21,540 nt of DNA, taken from the IMG/VR virus record IMGVR_UViG_3300008050_000383, positions 1 through 21,540 of that record; one strand, given 5' to 3'. Below the pieces are notes generated by a model that saw only the letters and a list, made by a program, of their open reading frames with translations, searched no databases and was not told the origin of the DNA. This document shows positions 4,856 through 13,407 of the stretch, in pieces. How positions within the stretch are numbered: the first letter of the stretch is position 1; every line of letters starts with the position of its first letter. This DNA is from a virus. The translations under genes were made by a program, and so were the position numbers.

Positions 4856-6640
4856 GTGGCACTGACAAAAGTAAACAATCGAATGGTTGATGATGCTTTC
4901 ATCAATATCAAGGATTATGGTGCGGTTGGTGATGGTGTTACTGACGACACTACAGCAATTCAAAATGCACTTGCTGACGGGAAAACAAATAACAGAACTG
5001 TATTTGCGCCGTATGGCGTTTATCTAATCTCAAGCACATTAGATTGTCATTTGGTTTCATTTGTTGGTGAGAACAAAGGAGACTGGACTGTTCTTAAATG
5101 TGATCCTGCATTTTCTGGGACTGGTATGTTGCGGGTTGGTCAAGAAACTGCTGGTACAAGCTTAACTGATCGGGGCATTGTTGAAAATTTTACATTAAAT
5201 ATGGATAATGCACCGCAAAATACCAAAGGCGTTTATTGTGATCATGGTGTATATTACAAAACAATTAGAAATATAAATGCGTCTACTGCTCTGCTTTCAA
5301 CTTCAGATACAATTACTAAAAATTTAATTGGGTTTGATTTGCAGATTTCTTCTTCAGCAACTCAAGGATTATACTATCTTCAAATAGATAATCTTATTGC
5401 TTCTGCAATGTTCAAAGGATTTAACACCTCTGGTAATGCAAACGATGGACTAAGAGTTTCTAACATAGGTGGCATCCGTTGTTGGCTCTGTGTGCAGTCT
5501 ATAACTATTAAAGATGCAGAGCTAAATACATTCGGCACTTTAGCTGTTAACTACCATCGAGATGATCTTGACACTTCTGGTGCTACTCCGTCTCAGTGGG
5601 ACATCTACATAACTGACAAAAAGAATGTAATTGAAAATGTATTCTTACATTCTGATACTGGTTCACAAGGTACTAAGCCACTAATTTTTACCACAGCTAA
5701 TCATCAATTTTTAAACATAACGCCGTTAACTACTGAACATGATACAGATGCAAATGATGTAGTTCAGATTATCAATGACTCTGGAGTTAGGCAATCAGGC
5801 AGTAAAAAAGAAACTGGCTACAATGTTTTGTTTGATAATCAAATGCAAACAGGTAGCATCAGTGGGCCGCAAACTCAAAAGAACCTAATGGTTAATGGTG
5901 ATTTTATTATCTTTGAAAATGGCAATGCTAATATATCTAATGATACTGATTTTGCATTTGCTTGGAGTTCGTATAATCCAGAGGCAAGTGCAACCGTAGG
6001 AATTACAAATGCTACTGGAGCTACGTCAGCAAGTATTTATGATTCTAGTTGCTTGCTTTCTGTGGCAAGTCCTGTTGCTGGTAATCTCTATGGAATTAAA
6101 CAAGATTTAGCAGATCAACTAAAACTATCATCCAGTCTTTTAAGCACACTATATAATAATTTTGAGGCTTTGACGGTTGGTGTTAGGTGTAGACCTTTAA
6201 GTACAAATGCTGCGCCAATGAGAGTAAGGATTGAAGTAGCCGATGGTGTAGCTACCACCAACGAAGATTACCTAATTTCATATAATCAAAATACAGACAG
6301 TGGCACAAACGATGAGCCAATTTTTGGAGGTAATGCCGATTGGTGGACTTTAATTCATAATATTTCTTTGTCTGATGCTGCAAGCAAATTAGAAATAAAG
6401 TTTGGATACCACCCAACAGACACAGCTAATGCTTCTATCCATATTGACGGTATATATCTAATTGCTGGAGCGCATACGCAGTATGGAGTAAAGCCATACA
6501 TTGAAACACCTGATGTATTTAGACCGGCTGGAGTAAAAGCAAATACAAACACACCGTCAGGCGCAACAGCAAAGGCAATACCAGTAGCACTCATTGATGG
6601 GTCGGTTGTATGGGTTCCTGCATATTCGTCACAATGGTAA
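4856..6640 (+). CDS. Tail spike, pectate-lyase superfamily
   Basis: This protein of about 594 residues is a likely receptor-binding or polysaccharide-degrading spike. The start MALTKVNNRMVDD (GTG at 4856, AGGAG eight bases upstream) fits the family; a TTG at 4853 would add one residue. Residues 20-31 read DYGAVGDGVTDD, the pectate-lyase/beta-helix entry motif, followed by TTAIQNAL and VFAPYGVYLISSTL, typical of the first helical turns. The region from NLMVNGDFIIFENG to about GIYLIAGAH looks like a carbohydrate-binding jelly-roll domain. The end, AIPVALIDGSVVWVPAYSSQW, resembles a small C-terminal motif common on phage fibres. A catalytic triad cannot be assigned by eye. A second beta-helix protein two genes after the first suggests two alternative host receptors. 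Confidence 0.87.
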   Translation: MALTKVNNRMVDDAFINIKDYGAVGDGVTDDTTAIQNALADGKTNNRTVFAPYGVYLISSTLDCHLVSFVGENKGDWTVLKCDPAFSGTGMLRVGQETAGTSLTDRGIVENFTLNMDNAPQNTKGVYCDHGVYYKTIRNINASTALLSTSDTITKNLIGFDLQISSSATQGLYYLQIDNLIASAMFKGFNTSGNANDGLRVSNIGGIRCWLCVQSITIKDAELNTFGTLAVNYHRDDLDTSGATPSQWDIYITDKKNVIENVFLHSDTGSQGTKPLIFTTANHQFLNITPLTTEHDTDANDVVQIINDSGVRQSGSKKETGYNVLFDNQMQTGSISGPQTQKNLMVNGDFIIFENGNANISNDTDFAFAWSSYNPEASATVGITNATGATSASIYDSSCLLSVASPVAGNLYGIKQDLADQLKLSSSLLSTLYNNFEALTVGVRCRPLSTNAAPMRVRIEVADGVATTNEDYLISYNQNTDSGTNDEPIFGGNADWWTLIHNISLSDAASKLEIKFGYHPTDTANASIHIDGIYLIAGAHTQYGVKPYIETPDVFRPAGVKANTNTPSGATAKAIPVALIDGSVVWVPAYSSQW

Positions 6641-6681
6641 TGCGCCTAGTGCGTGGACAGTCCTAGCCAAAGGAGATAATC

Positions 6682-6942
6682 ATGGCTTTAACTAAAACAA
6701 CACTTAACGACAAGATTGAAGTTATCACGATTGGTGATTACAAAATAGTGCAAGTACGCACTGCGACTATCATCGCAGATGATGGCACAGAAATCAGCCG
6801 TACCTTTCATCGGCATGTGGTGTCACCTGACGCAGACCTTACAGCGGAGGATGCTGACGTTCAGGCCATCTGCAAACCAGTATTTTCACAGGCTGTAAAA
6901 GACGCTTATGCGGCACATCTAGCTGCACAGGAGGCTGAATAA
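6682..6942 (+). CDS. Conserved small phage protein (86 aa)
   Basis: The product begins MALTKTTLNDKIEVITIGDY and includes VQVRTATIIADDGTEISRT, then HRHVVSPDADL and a short alpha-helical, Ala-rich tail. I recognise this as a small protein type recurrent in marine phages beside fibre or baseplate genes, but its role is not established. AAGGAG lies seven bases before the ATG. The stop overlaps the next gene's start (TAATG). Composition returns here to the window norm (53% G+C in 6781-6840) after the A+T-rich spike. No signal peptide or membrane segment is present. Confidence 0.88.
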   Translation: MALTKTTLNDKIEVITIGDYKIVQVRTATIIADDGTEISRTFHRHVVSPDADLTAEDADVQAICKPVFSQAVKDAYAAHLAAQEAE

Positions 6943-7250
6943 TGGCTAATGTAACAGCAGCAATCACTGCACAGAATACATTCACTGATGAATTCCAGAT
7001 TGCAGGCCACTTCAATCTGTCTATTTCAGGCACCTTCTCTGCCACCGTTACGGTACAACGAAGCTTTGATAACGGCAGTACATGGCTGGACGTAGATACC
7101 TTCACAGAACCCTACGAAGGTGTAGGCTATGATGCAGAGGAACTCTTCTACCGTGTTGGTGTAGAGACAGGAGACTTCACATCGGGAACGGTTGATGTCC
7201 GTCTGTCAGACAATAAAAAGTTCTCGTCTAAGGATGTGTTTGTAGCATAA
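6942..7250 (+). CDS. Small beta-rich phage protein (102 aa)
   Basis: The product starts MANVTAAITAQNTFTDEFQ and alternates hydrophobic and polar residues throughout (FNLSISGTFSATVTVQRSFD; LFYRVGVETGDF; GTVDVRLSD). This is the pattern of a small beta-sandwich and is common in phage neck or fibre-associated proteins. Function is unknown. Translation is probably coupled to the 86-residue protein by a one-base overlap, with GGAGG just upstream. Its stop is followed by a 41-base gap holding an inverted repeat that may control the next gene. Confidence 0.85.
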   Translation: MANVTAAITAQNTFTDEFQIAGHFNLSISGTFSATVTVQRSFDNGSTWLDVDTFTEPYEGVGYDAEELFYRVGVETGDFTSGTVDVRLSDNKKFSSKDVFVA

Positions 7251-7291
7251 GACTAGTTTGTCTAAATATAACTGTTTATTGGAGCTAGTCT
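7250..7291 (+). promoter_or_regulatory. Inverted repeat framing the ribosome site of the membrane protein gene
   Basis: AGACTAG (7250-7256) and CTAGTCT (7285-7291) are perfect 7-bp inverted arms with a 28-base loop. The GGAG Shine-Dalgarno sequence (7281-7284) lies at the loop edge and the ATG at 7292 begins on the next base. Pairing could restrict ribosome access to the lysis-type gene. The energy is modest because of the long loop. Confidence 0.4.
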
Positions 7292-7573
7292 ATGTCAGAA
7301 GATAACTCTTGGCACCTATCGAAATCAGTCCCTATAACACTGATCTTTGCCATCGTCATGCAGACTGTTGCCCTAGTCTGGTTTATGTCCTCCCTAAGCA
7401 GTGATCTGGACCAAGCAAAAACAGACATTGTTAGGCATGACATTAAGATTGCAAGCATAGAAAAGGTTGTACAGGGCCAAGCAGTGACTATGGCCCGAAT
7501 GGACGAGAACATCAGATCAATACGTAAACTTCTAGAGGACTATCTGAAAAGTCTGAGGGGTAGAAAAGGGTAG
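7292..7573 (+). CDS. Small membrane protein with coiled coil, possible lysis protein
   Basis: The 93-residue product has one clear membrane helix at about residues 13-32 (VPITLIFAIVMQTVALVWFM) after a short polar N-terminus. A heptad-like helical region follows (LDQAKTDIVRHDIKIASIEK... MDENIRSIRKLLEDYLKSL) with a basic tail. This layout fits either a holin-like protein or an inner-membrane spanin such as T7 gp18.5, which also sits directly upstream of the large terminase gene. No lipobox-containing partner is visible nearby, and no endolysin lies in the window, so the exact lysis role is unproven. Its stop TAG shares a base with the GTG start of the terminase gene. A hairpin may regulate its translation. 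Confidence 0.75.
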   Translation: MSEDNSWHLSKSVPITLIFAIVMQTVALVWFMSSLSSDLDQAKTDIVRHDIKIASIEKVVQGQAVTMARMDENIRSIRKLLEDYLKSLRGRKG

Positions 7574-9105
7574 TGTCAGTTACCGTACAGGAAATTAGGG
7601 AAGCGGCTGAGAATGATCTTACTACCTTTATCAAACTGGTCGCACCAGAACAAGTTCTCGGTCAATGCCATGGGGAAGTATGTTCGTGGTGGACGAGAGA
7701 AGCTGCAAAGTCTCACCAACTTCTCCTATTTCCCCGAGATCACGGCAAGTCTCGTCTTGTTGCCTATCGAGTGGCTTGGGAACTTACCCGTGATCCTACC
7801 CTAAGAATACTCTACATCTCTGCCACAGCTAACCTTGCTGAGAAACAACTAGGCTTCATCAAGGGAATTCTAACCTCTCGTATCTACCAGAGATACTGGC
7901 CTGAGCACGTTAACTCCGAGGAGGGTAAGAGAGCACGGTGGACTACCTCAGAGATTATGCTAGACCACCCAAGTCGTAAGCAAGAAAATGTCAGAGACCC
8001 ATCTATCTTTACTGGTGGTTTGACGACATCACTAACCGGCCTCCACTGTGACATTGCTGTTCTGGACGATGTGGTCGTTTTCGAGAACGCATACACGGGT
8101 GAGGGCCGAGGGAAGGTTAAGAGTCAGTACTCCCTTCTCTCTTCTATCGAAGGAGCAGAGGCAAAGGAATGGGTAGTAGGTACACGTTACCACCCTATTG
8201 ATTTGTACAACGATCTCCTTCAAATGGTCGAAGACCAGTATAGTGAAGAGGGTGAGAAGATAGGCGAAGAGAATATCTACGAGGTATTTGAACGTCCTGT
8301 TGAAGACCTAGGAGAGGGAACCGGGGAGTTTCTATGGCCTCGACAGCAGCGTAAGGACGGAAAGTGGTTCGGATTCGACAAGAAAATCCTTGCTAAGAAA
8401 AGGGGTCAGTACCTAGACAAGGGTCAGTTCCGTGCTCAGTACTACAACGATCCCACCGACCCGGACAACGTACCAGTAGGCTCGGACAAGTTCCAGTACT
8501 TTGACCGTAAACACTTGGCTCAAGAGAATGGTTACTGGTTCTACAGGGATGATAGGCTGAATGTCTTTGCTGCTGTAGACTTTGCATTCAGCCTCAGGAA
8601 AAAGGCAGACTACACAGCTATTGTCGTAGTAGGTATTGATAACTCTGGGAACATCTTCATACTAGATATCGACAGGTTTAAGACTGATCGTATCTCAGAA
8701 TACTTTGAGCACATACTCCACTTAAACAACAAGTGGGGCTTCCGTAAGTTGAGGGCAGAGACTACCGTAGCCCAGAAGGCTATTGTTCGTCAGCTAAAAG
8801 ACCTCATAAAGGAACATGGACTTGCCTTGTCTATTGATGAGTACCGTCCAAACAAAGGCTCGAAGGAAGAACGAATAGCTTCTATCCTAGAGCCTCGTTA
8901 TGACAACCTCTCTATCTGGCACTACCGTGGAGGTAACATTCAGGTACTAGAGGAAGAGTTGTCGAGTAGGAACCCTCCTCACGACGATGTAAAGGATGCT
9001 CTTGCCGCTGTAGTAGATATGGCAGTTAAGCCAGCAAAGAATTACAACAGGTCAAAACGGACTAATATTGTGTGGGCCGATAACAGATTCAGAGGTGCTG
9101 GATAA
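7573..9105 (+). CDS. terL: Terminase large subunit (ATPase and nuclease)
   Basis: The 510-residue protein is the DNA-packaging motor and headful or end-cutting nuclease, acting at the portal vertex. The N-terminal ATPase shows a Walker A-type loop FPRDHGKS at residues 53-60 and a Walker B IAVLDDVV at 161-168. ILYISATANLAEKQ (79-92) lies between them, and VVGTRYHP (201-208) matches the motif that follows in T7-like terminases. The RNase H-like nuclease is indicated by AAVDFAFS (333-340, Asp336), ADYTAIVVVGID (345-356) and the C-terminal PHDDVKDALA (469-478). It is somewhat shorter than T7 gp19 (586). The start is GTG, overlapping the upstream stop by one base, and the stop overlaps the portal start in TAATG. 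All expected key acidic residues appear intact. Confidence 0.96.
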   Translation: MSVTVQEIREAAENDLTTFIKLVAPEQVLGQCHGEVCSWWTREAAKSHQLLLFPRDHGKSRLVAYRVAWELTRDPTLRILYISATANLAEKQLGFIKGILTSRIYQRYWPEHVNSEEGKRARWTTSEIMLDHPSRKQENVRDPSIFTGGLTTSLTGLHCDIAVLDDVVVFENAYTGEGRGKVKSQYSLLSSIEGAEAKEWVVGTRYHPIDLYNDLLQMVEDQYSEEGEKIGEENIYEVFERPVEDLGEGTGEFLWPRQQRKDGKWFGFDKKILAKKRGQYLDKGQFRAQYYNDPTDPDNVPVGSDKFQYFDRKHLAQENGYWFYRDDRLNVFAAVDFAFSLRKKADYTAIVVVGIDNSGNIFILDIDRFKTDRISEYFEHILHLNNKWGFRKLRAETTVAQKAIVRQLKDLIKEHGLALSIDEYRPNKGSKEERIASILEPRYDNLSIWHYRGGNIQVLEEELSSRNPPHDDVKDALAAVVDMAVKPAKNYNRSKRTNIVWADNRFRGAG

Positions 9106-10847
9106 TGAATGAGATAGACCTAGCAACTATCATCAACCCCGACAATCTTGCTGTAGAAATCAGTAGTCGCTGGACCAGTTGGGGTCAGCACCGTGTGAAG
9201 TGGATGGAGGAAAAGAAAGAACTCCGTAACTACCTCTATGCCACAGACACTCGTACTACATCTAATGCCGTGCTGCCGTGGTCAAACTCCACTACGACAC
9301 CAAAGCTGACACAGATCATGGATAACCTCCATGCCAACTACTTCGCAACTATCTTTCCTCGTCAGCAGTGGATGCGGTTTGAGGCACATACCGAGGAGAG
9401 TGCTACAAAGCAGAAGAGAGATACTATCCAAGCCTATATGGATACAAAGCTCCGTCAGTCAGACTTCACAAATACAGTTTCAGACCTACTCTATGACTGG
9501 ATACAGTACGGTAATTGCTTTGCTACCCTATCTTGGGAACAGAAGTACTTGACATCCGAGGCCAATGAGTCTATAATTGACTACATCGGTCCTAAACTTA
9601 TTCGTATCTCTCCCTTTGATATCGTATTTAACCCCACCGCAGCTAATTTCAAGGACACTCCGAAGATTATTCGTAGCCTCAAGACGCTTGGGGAGATTAA
9701 ACGGATGGTGGAGGAGAACCCAGAGAACAAGTACCTTGAAAAGGCTCTTGATCGTAGTGTAGCTGCCCGTGCTGCTGTTCTGAATGGACATGGAGACGAC
9801 CGTTATAAGGATAGTGGGTTCGTTGCTGATGGTTTCAACAGTATTCGGCACTACTACGAGTCTGATCTGGTAGAAATCCTTACCTTCTACGGAAGTGTAT
9901 ACGATCAGGAGGCCCAGAAGTACCACAGTAACAGGATTATCACGGTACTCGACAGGGCTTTTGTACTGGACAATGCACAAAACCCCAGTTGGTTAGCAGG
10001 CTCTCCTATATTCCATGCAGGCTGGAGGCCCCGTCCAGACAATCTCTATGCTATGGGCCCACTAGACAACTTGGTTGGTATGCAGTACCGTATCGACCAC
10101 CTAGAGAACCTCAAGGCAGACGTATTTGATCAAATTGCCTACCCGATCCTGAAAGTAAGGGGAGACGTAGAGGACTTTGACTTTGAACCAGGTGCTCGTA
10201 TATACATGGGTGAAGAGGGTGATGTAGGTTACCTAGCTCCTGATGCCACAGCACTACAGGCCGACATGCAGATTGCGGTTCTGGAAGCTAAGATGGAAGA
10301 AATGGCCGGTGCTCCAAAGCAGGCGATGGGCTTCCGTACTCCGGGTGAGAAGACCGCATTTGAAGTACAGATGCTCCAGAACTCAGCCTCCCGTATCTTC
10401 GAGCATAAGACAGCCCACTTTGAAAGAGTATTCCTTGAGCCTGTCCTAAACAATATGTTGGAACTGGCAAGACGTAACCTGAATATTTCTGATGTTATCC
10501 GTTCACTGGACGCAGACTTCGGTGTTGAAATGTTCAAGACAATTACCAAAGACGACATCTCGGGTAACGGCAAGATTGTTCCTATTGGTGCCAGACACTT
10601 TGCTGAACGAGCACGAAGGGTGCAGAACCTACAGCAGTTGTATCAACTTAAACTGGCTGATCCTACTGTAGCTTCACATATGTCTGGTAAAGAGTTTGCT
10701 CGTATCCTGTCAGAAGAACTTGGGGAACCGACCCTGTTCAGTGAGAACGTGATGGTCACAGAACAGATGGAAACACAACAGGCCCTGCAAGAGGCCGATG
10801 TACGGAACCAAGAAGACCTTATGACCAAACAGGAGTTGGGAATCTAA
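9105..10847 (+). CDS. Portal (head-tail connector) protein
   Basis: The 580-residue product forms the ring at the capsid vertex through which DNA is packaged and ejected; T7 gp8 has 536 residues. Typical T7-like portal segments are visible: an N-terminal part with LPWSNSTTTPKLTQIMDNLH and MRFEAH, a central YDQ/HAGWRPRPDNLYAMGPLDNLVGMQ stretch (split here as two remembered motifs), and a long helical part with GAPKQAMGFRTPGEKTAFEV and RIFEHKTAHFERVFLEP. Its position directly after the large terminase and before the scaffold supports the call. Both ends overlap neighbours by one base. A perfect-consensus sigma-70 promoter is embedded in the coding sequence at 9549-9577. Confidence 0.94.
   Translation: MNEIDLATIINPDNLAVEISSRWTSWGQHRVKWMEEKKELRNYLYATDTRTTSNAVLPWSNSTTTPKLTQIMDNLHANYFATIFPRQQWMRFEAHTEESATKQKRDTIQAYMDTKLRQSDFTNTVSDLLYDWIQYGNCFATLSWEQKYLTSEANESIIDYIGPKLIRISPFDIVFNPTAANFKDTPKIIRSLKTLGEIKRMVEENPENKYLEKALDRSVAARAAVLNGHGDDRYKDSGFVADGFNSIRHYYESDLVEILTFYGSVYDQEAQKYHSNRIITVLDRAFVLDNAQNPSWLAGSPIFHAGWRPRPDNLYAMGPLDNLVGMQYRIDHLENLKADVFDQIAYPILKVRGDVEDFDFEPGARIYMGEEGDVGYLAPDATALQADMQIAVLEAKMEEMAGAPKQAMGFRTPGEKTAFEVQMLQNSASRIFEHKTAHFERVFLEPVLNNMLELARRNLNISDVIRSLDADFGVEMFKTITKDDISGNGKIVPIGARHFAERARRVQNLQQLYQLKLADPTVASHMSGKEFARILSEELGEPTLFSENVMVTEQMETQQALQEADVRNQEDLMTKQELGI
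9549..9577 (+). promoter_or_regulatory. Perfect-consensus sigma-70 promoter inside the portal gene
   Basis: TTGACA (9549-9554), a 17-bp spacer and TATAAT (9572-9577) match the sigma-70 consensus at all 12 bases with ideal spacing, within codons for LTSEANESI. It would give extra transcripts covering the downstream scaffold and major capsid genes. Confidence 0.7.
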
Positions 10848-10987
10848 TGCCGGTGGTGAAGAAGAAAAAGAAAGTTGTGACGACGCCTAATAAAGCATGG
10901 GCCAATAAGAGCTTCGTCGATAAAGTCTTTAGCACCCTTAGTGAAGGTTTTCCCATGGTCCGAAAGATGCACGGGAAAAAGAAATAA
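10847..10987 (+). CDS. Very small basic protein (46 aa)
   Basis: This short frame begins MPVVKKKKKVVTTPNKAW and ends MVRKMHGKKK. It is strongly basic, with Lys clusters at both ends, and could bind nucleic acid or an acidic capsid component; no family is recognised. It is supported by its exact fit between neighbours: the ATG overlaps the portal stop by one base (TAATG) and its own stop overlaps the next start in the same way. Codon composition matches the adjoining genes. It is short, so independent conservation would be the deciding evidence. Confidence 0.7.
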   Translation: MPVVKKKKKVVTTPNKAWANKSFVDKVFSTLSEGFPMVRKMHGKKK

Positions 10988-11229
10988 TGCACTCTGCATG
11001 GCTAAAGGGTTTAACCGGACCTGCCAAAGAACAACGGAAAGAAGAAATTCTCAGACATCGGAACGCATTTGATGATCTGAAAGAAGTCCTCGAAAAGAAC
11101 TATCGAAAGAAAGCGTCTATTCGAGACTATGGTGAGCCCGGATGGGAACACCGTCAAATAGCAGCTAACGAGTACAATGCTGTGCTTGATGATCTGTTGA
11201 AACTCTTATCACTAACCAAGGTGAAATAA
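10987..11229 (+). CDS. Small helical hypothetical protein (80 aa)
   Basis: The product begins MHSAWLKGLTGPAKEQRKEE and is mostly charged helix (RHRNAFDDLKEVLEKNYRKK; NEYNAVLDDLLKLLSL) with a central RDYGEPGWEHRQIAANE. Such small proteins often occur between portal and scaffold genes in T7-like phages, but I know no established function. It may assist head assembly. It is joined to both neighbours by TAATG one-base overlaps, which strongly supports it being a real gene in the head operon. No membrane segment, signal peptide or metal-binding motif is visible. Confidence 0.85.
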   Translation: MHSAWLKGLTGPAKEQRKEEILRHRNAFDDLKEVLEKNYRKKASIRDYGEPGWEHRQIAANEYNAVLDDLLKLLSLTKVK

Positions 11230-11963
11230 TGTCAATCTTTGAAGAAACTCCAACCACGGAGACCGAGCCGACACAATCATATGTCGATCAACTTGTACAG
11301 ACTAAAGGAACTAACTGGAGTGACCCCGAGGTACTAGCCAAGGGAAAGCTCGAAGCAGACACCTACATAGAGTCTCTGGAAAGTCAGCTTTCCGAAATGC
11401 GGGACGATATGACTAAACAGGACTATGCTGCTCAGTTACTTCAGGAGCTAGGTAAGGCTACAGACCCCAGCACTGTGAACCAAACTCCTTCTGACCCAGA
11501 TACTGCTGGCACTCAAGACCCTTCTACACCAGTAGGGCTAAGTGAGGAAGACCTGAAAAGCCTTGTCGATAAAGCACTCTCTGATAAAGAGAAGCAGACG
11601 GTTACTACACATAACCAGAAGCTTGTCGAAGAAGAACTGACAAAGCAGTTCGGTACTGAGGCTCAGGCCGAAGTCAATAAGAGAGCACAAGAGTTGGGAA
11701 TGCCTCTGGAGCGTATGCAAGAAATTGCCTCTGAGTCCCCTAATGCCTTCCTATCCCTGATGGGACAGCCTACCCGGAACTTTGAGCCGATGGTTAACTC
11801 AACTGTTCAAACTGAGAGTGTAACTTCACAAGCCTCTTCTGACAGGAACTGGGGATACTACCAGAACCTTAGGAAGGAAAATCGTAATCTTTACTATTCA
11901 CCTAAGATGCAGCAACAAATGATGGAAGATAAGTCTCGTCTTGGTGAAAGGTTTGGAATCTAG
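11229..11963 (+). CDS. Capsid scaffolding protein
   Basis: The 244-residue protein is acidic, rich in Glu, Gln, Ser and Thr and predicted mostly helical or disordered. It has a Pro/Thr/Asp-rich linker around NQTPSDPDTAGTQDPSTPVG and long helices such as YIESLESQLSEMRDDMTKQD. The C-terminal end (RNLYYSPKMQQQMMEDKSRL then GERFGI) is helical and basic enough to contact capsid subunits, as scaffolds do. T7 gp9, at 307 residues, occupies the same place between portal and major capsid. It would guide procapsid assembly and then leave. The stop codon is part of the TAGGAG ribosome site of the major capsid gene, 11 bases away. Confidence 0.85.
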   Translation: MSIFEETPTTETEPTQSYVDQLVQTKGTNWSDPEVLAKGKLEADTYIESLESQLSEMRDDMTKQDYAAQLLQELGKATDPSTVNQTPSDPDTAGTQDPSTPVGLSEEDLKSLVDKALSDKEKQTVTTHNQKLVEEELTKQFGTEAQAEVNKRAQELGMPLERMQEIASESPNAFLSLMGQPTRNFEPMVNSTVQTESVTSQASSDRNWGYYQNLRKENRNLYYSPKMQQQMMEDKSRLGERFGI

Positions 11964-11974
11964 GAGAAACCTAA

Positions 11975-12934
11975 ATGTCTATGACAACTGGTAACATGTC
12001 TCTCCTGACTCGTACCGATCTTTGGTCTGCCGAGCTTAAGGAGATTCTGCGTGACGAGATGCAGGCACAGAAATACGTCCGAATGTTGGACGGTTTCGGT
12101 GACGGCAATACTCTGAACATCCCGTCAATTGGTCAAGCCCAAGTTGACGACTATTCAGAAGATACTGATGTAGTCTATCGCCCGATGGACACTGGTGAGT
12201 TCACGTTCACCATTGATCAGTACCTGTCCTCTGCTTCGTACATGACGAAGAAAGCTGGTCAGGATGCCTTCTACGCCAACGAAATGATGAGCCGTTTTGT
12301 TCCTGAACAGGAACGGTCAATCATGGAGCACTTTGAGACAACTACTCTGGCTGCCCCTGAGTCTGGTGTATCGGCAAACTCGAACGAGTCCATTGACGGT
12401 GTTGAGCACCGCTGGGCTGGTGGTAACTCGGGCGTCGTTGAGGTTGAAGACTTTGCCCGTGCTCTTCATGCACTGAAAAAGGCTAACGTACCTCAGCGTA
12501 ACTTGGTTGCTATCGTCGATCCTTCGGTGGAGTACACCATTAATACCCTGTCAAACTTGGTTAACGTATCGAACAACCCCCAGTGGGAAGGGATCGTTTC
12601 GTCTGGTATTGCTTCGGGTATGAAGTTTGTCCGTAACATCTTTGGCTTCGACGTTTATACCTCGAACTTCTTGGCTGACGTTACTGACTCTGCTCTGCCT
12701 GACCGTGACGATACCACGGTGGACTTCTCGTCTACCAACGGCAAGGCAAACCTGTTCTTCTCGGCAGATGGTGCTGTAAACCCATTCGTGGGTGCATGGC
12801 GGCAGGCTCCCGAGGTAGACTATGAGTACAACAAAGACAAGCAACGTCACGAGTGGGTGACGACTGCTCGCTACGGCGTTAAGCTCTATCGTCCCGAGAA
12901 CATGGTTGTTATTCCAACTATTGACACAGTTTAA
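11975..12934 (+). CDS. Major capsid protein (HK97 fold, T7-like)
   Basis: The 319-residue protein forms the icosahedral shell; T7 gp10A has 345 residues. It begins MSMTTGNMSLLTRTDLWSAE, then LRDEMQAQKYVRMLDGFGDG and TLNIPSIGQAQVDDYSEDTD, the N-terminal arm and early beta elements typical of podovirus capsid proteins. Later, ARALHALKKANVPQRNLVAI matches the spine helix and VDPSVEYTI the following strand. The C-terminal RYGVKLYRPENMVVIPTI is also characteristic. Placement after the scaffold and before a decoration protein agrees. TAGGAG precedes the start by seven bases. A promoter inside the portal gene may raise its transcript level. No credible frameshift signal for a second capsid form is seen at its end. 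Confidence 0.94.
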   Translation: MSMTTGNMSLLTRTDLWSAELKEILRDEMQAQKYVRMLDGFGDGNTLNIPSIGQAQVDDYSEDTDVVYRPMDTGEFTFTIDQYLSSASYMTKKAGQDAFYANEMMSRFVPEQERSIMEHFETTTLAAPESGVSANSNESIDGVEHRWAGGNSGVVEVEDFARALHALKKANVPQRNLVAIVDPSVEYTINTLSNLVNVSNNPQWEGIVSSGIASGMKFVRNIFGFDVYTSNFLADVTDSALPDRDDTTVDFSSTNGKANLFFSADGAVNPFVGAWRQAPEVDYEYNKDKQRHEWVTTARYGVKLYRPENMVVIPTIDTV

Positions 12935-12948
12935 GGGAGGACTAGAAA

Positions 12949-13401
12949 ATGTCTTACACTAACTCAGATGGACTGTACGTCCTGACTAATGGTGGAGCCG
13001 GTGTTGCTAAGGATGCTGGTGTTACTACTGAAGTAGCAAAGAAGACTCTGGTTGCAAAACTGGACCTGACTTCTGATAAATCAGTGGTAGCTAATGATGC
13101 CTTCATTCCGGCAGGCTCCTACATCACTTCTGCACATCTCGTAGTTACTACGGCTGCTGCTGGTGGAACATCCATCAACTTTGGTCTTGCTGACTCGGAT
13201 GCTACAGCTATTGATGCCGATGGTATTGATGCTGCTGTAGCCACCGCTGCACTTGCTGCCGATAAGGCAGTGGTATGTGACGGCGCTCTGGTCGGCGGTG
13301 CGGATGGTGTCGGCTCTGATGATGCCTATGTGACCACCGCTAACACTGGTACGTTTACTGCCGGTGTTGCAACTTTGGTGATCGAGTACATCGAAGTCTA
13401 A
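12949..13401 (+). CDS. Putative head decoration protein (150 aa)
   Basis: The product begins MSYTNSDGLYVLTNGGAGVA and is very rich in Ala, Gly, Thr and Val with few charged residues. Segments such as FIPAGSYITSAHLVVTTAAA and INFGLADSDATAIDADGID indicate a beta-rich capsid-surface protein, as found directly after the major capsid gene in many podoviruses. Exact function is inferred from position and composition. The start has a strong GGGAGGA ribosome site and follows the capsid gene by 14 bases, so a high expression level is plausible. It is the last gene before a hairpin at 13408-13431. Confidence 0.8.
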   Translation: MSYTNSDGLYVLTNGGAGVAKDAGVTTEVAKKTLVAKLDLTSDKSVVANDAFIPAGSYITSAHLVVTTAAAGGTSINFGLADSDATAIDADGIDAAVATAALAADKAVVCDGALVGGADGVGSDDAYVTTANTGTFTAGVATLVIEYIEV

Positions 13402-13407
13402 GAAAAA

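Noticed and set aside
9528-9980. 150-codon leftward frame
   Set aside because: Shadow of the portal gene; no ribosome site or recognisable product. The same applies to leftward frames at 17753-18298, 18791-19240 and 20072-20518.
12921-12960. T7 gene 10-like frameshift or promoter at the end of the capsid gene
   Set aside because: No slippery heptamer in frame before the stop, and the TTGACA there has only poor -10 candidates.
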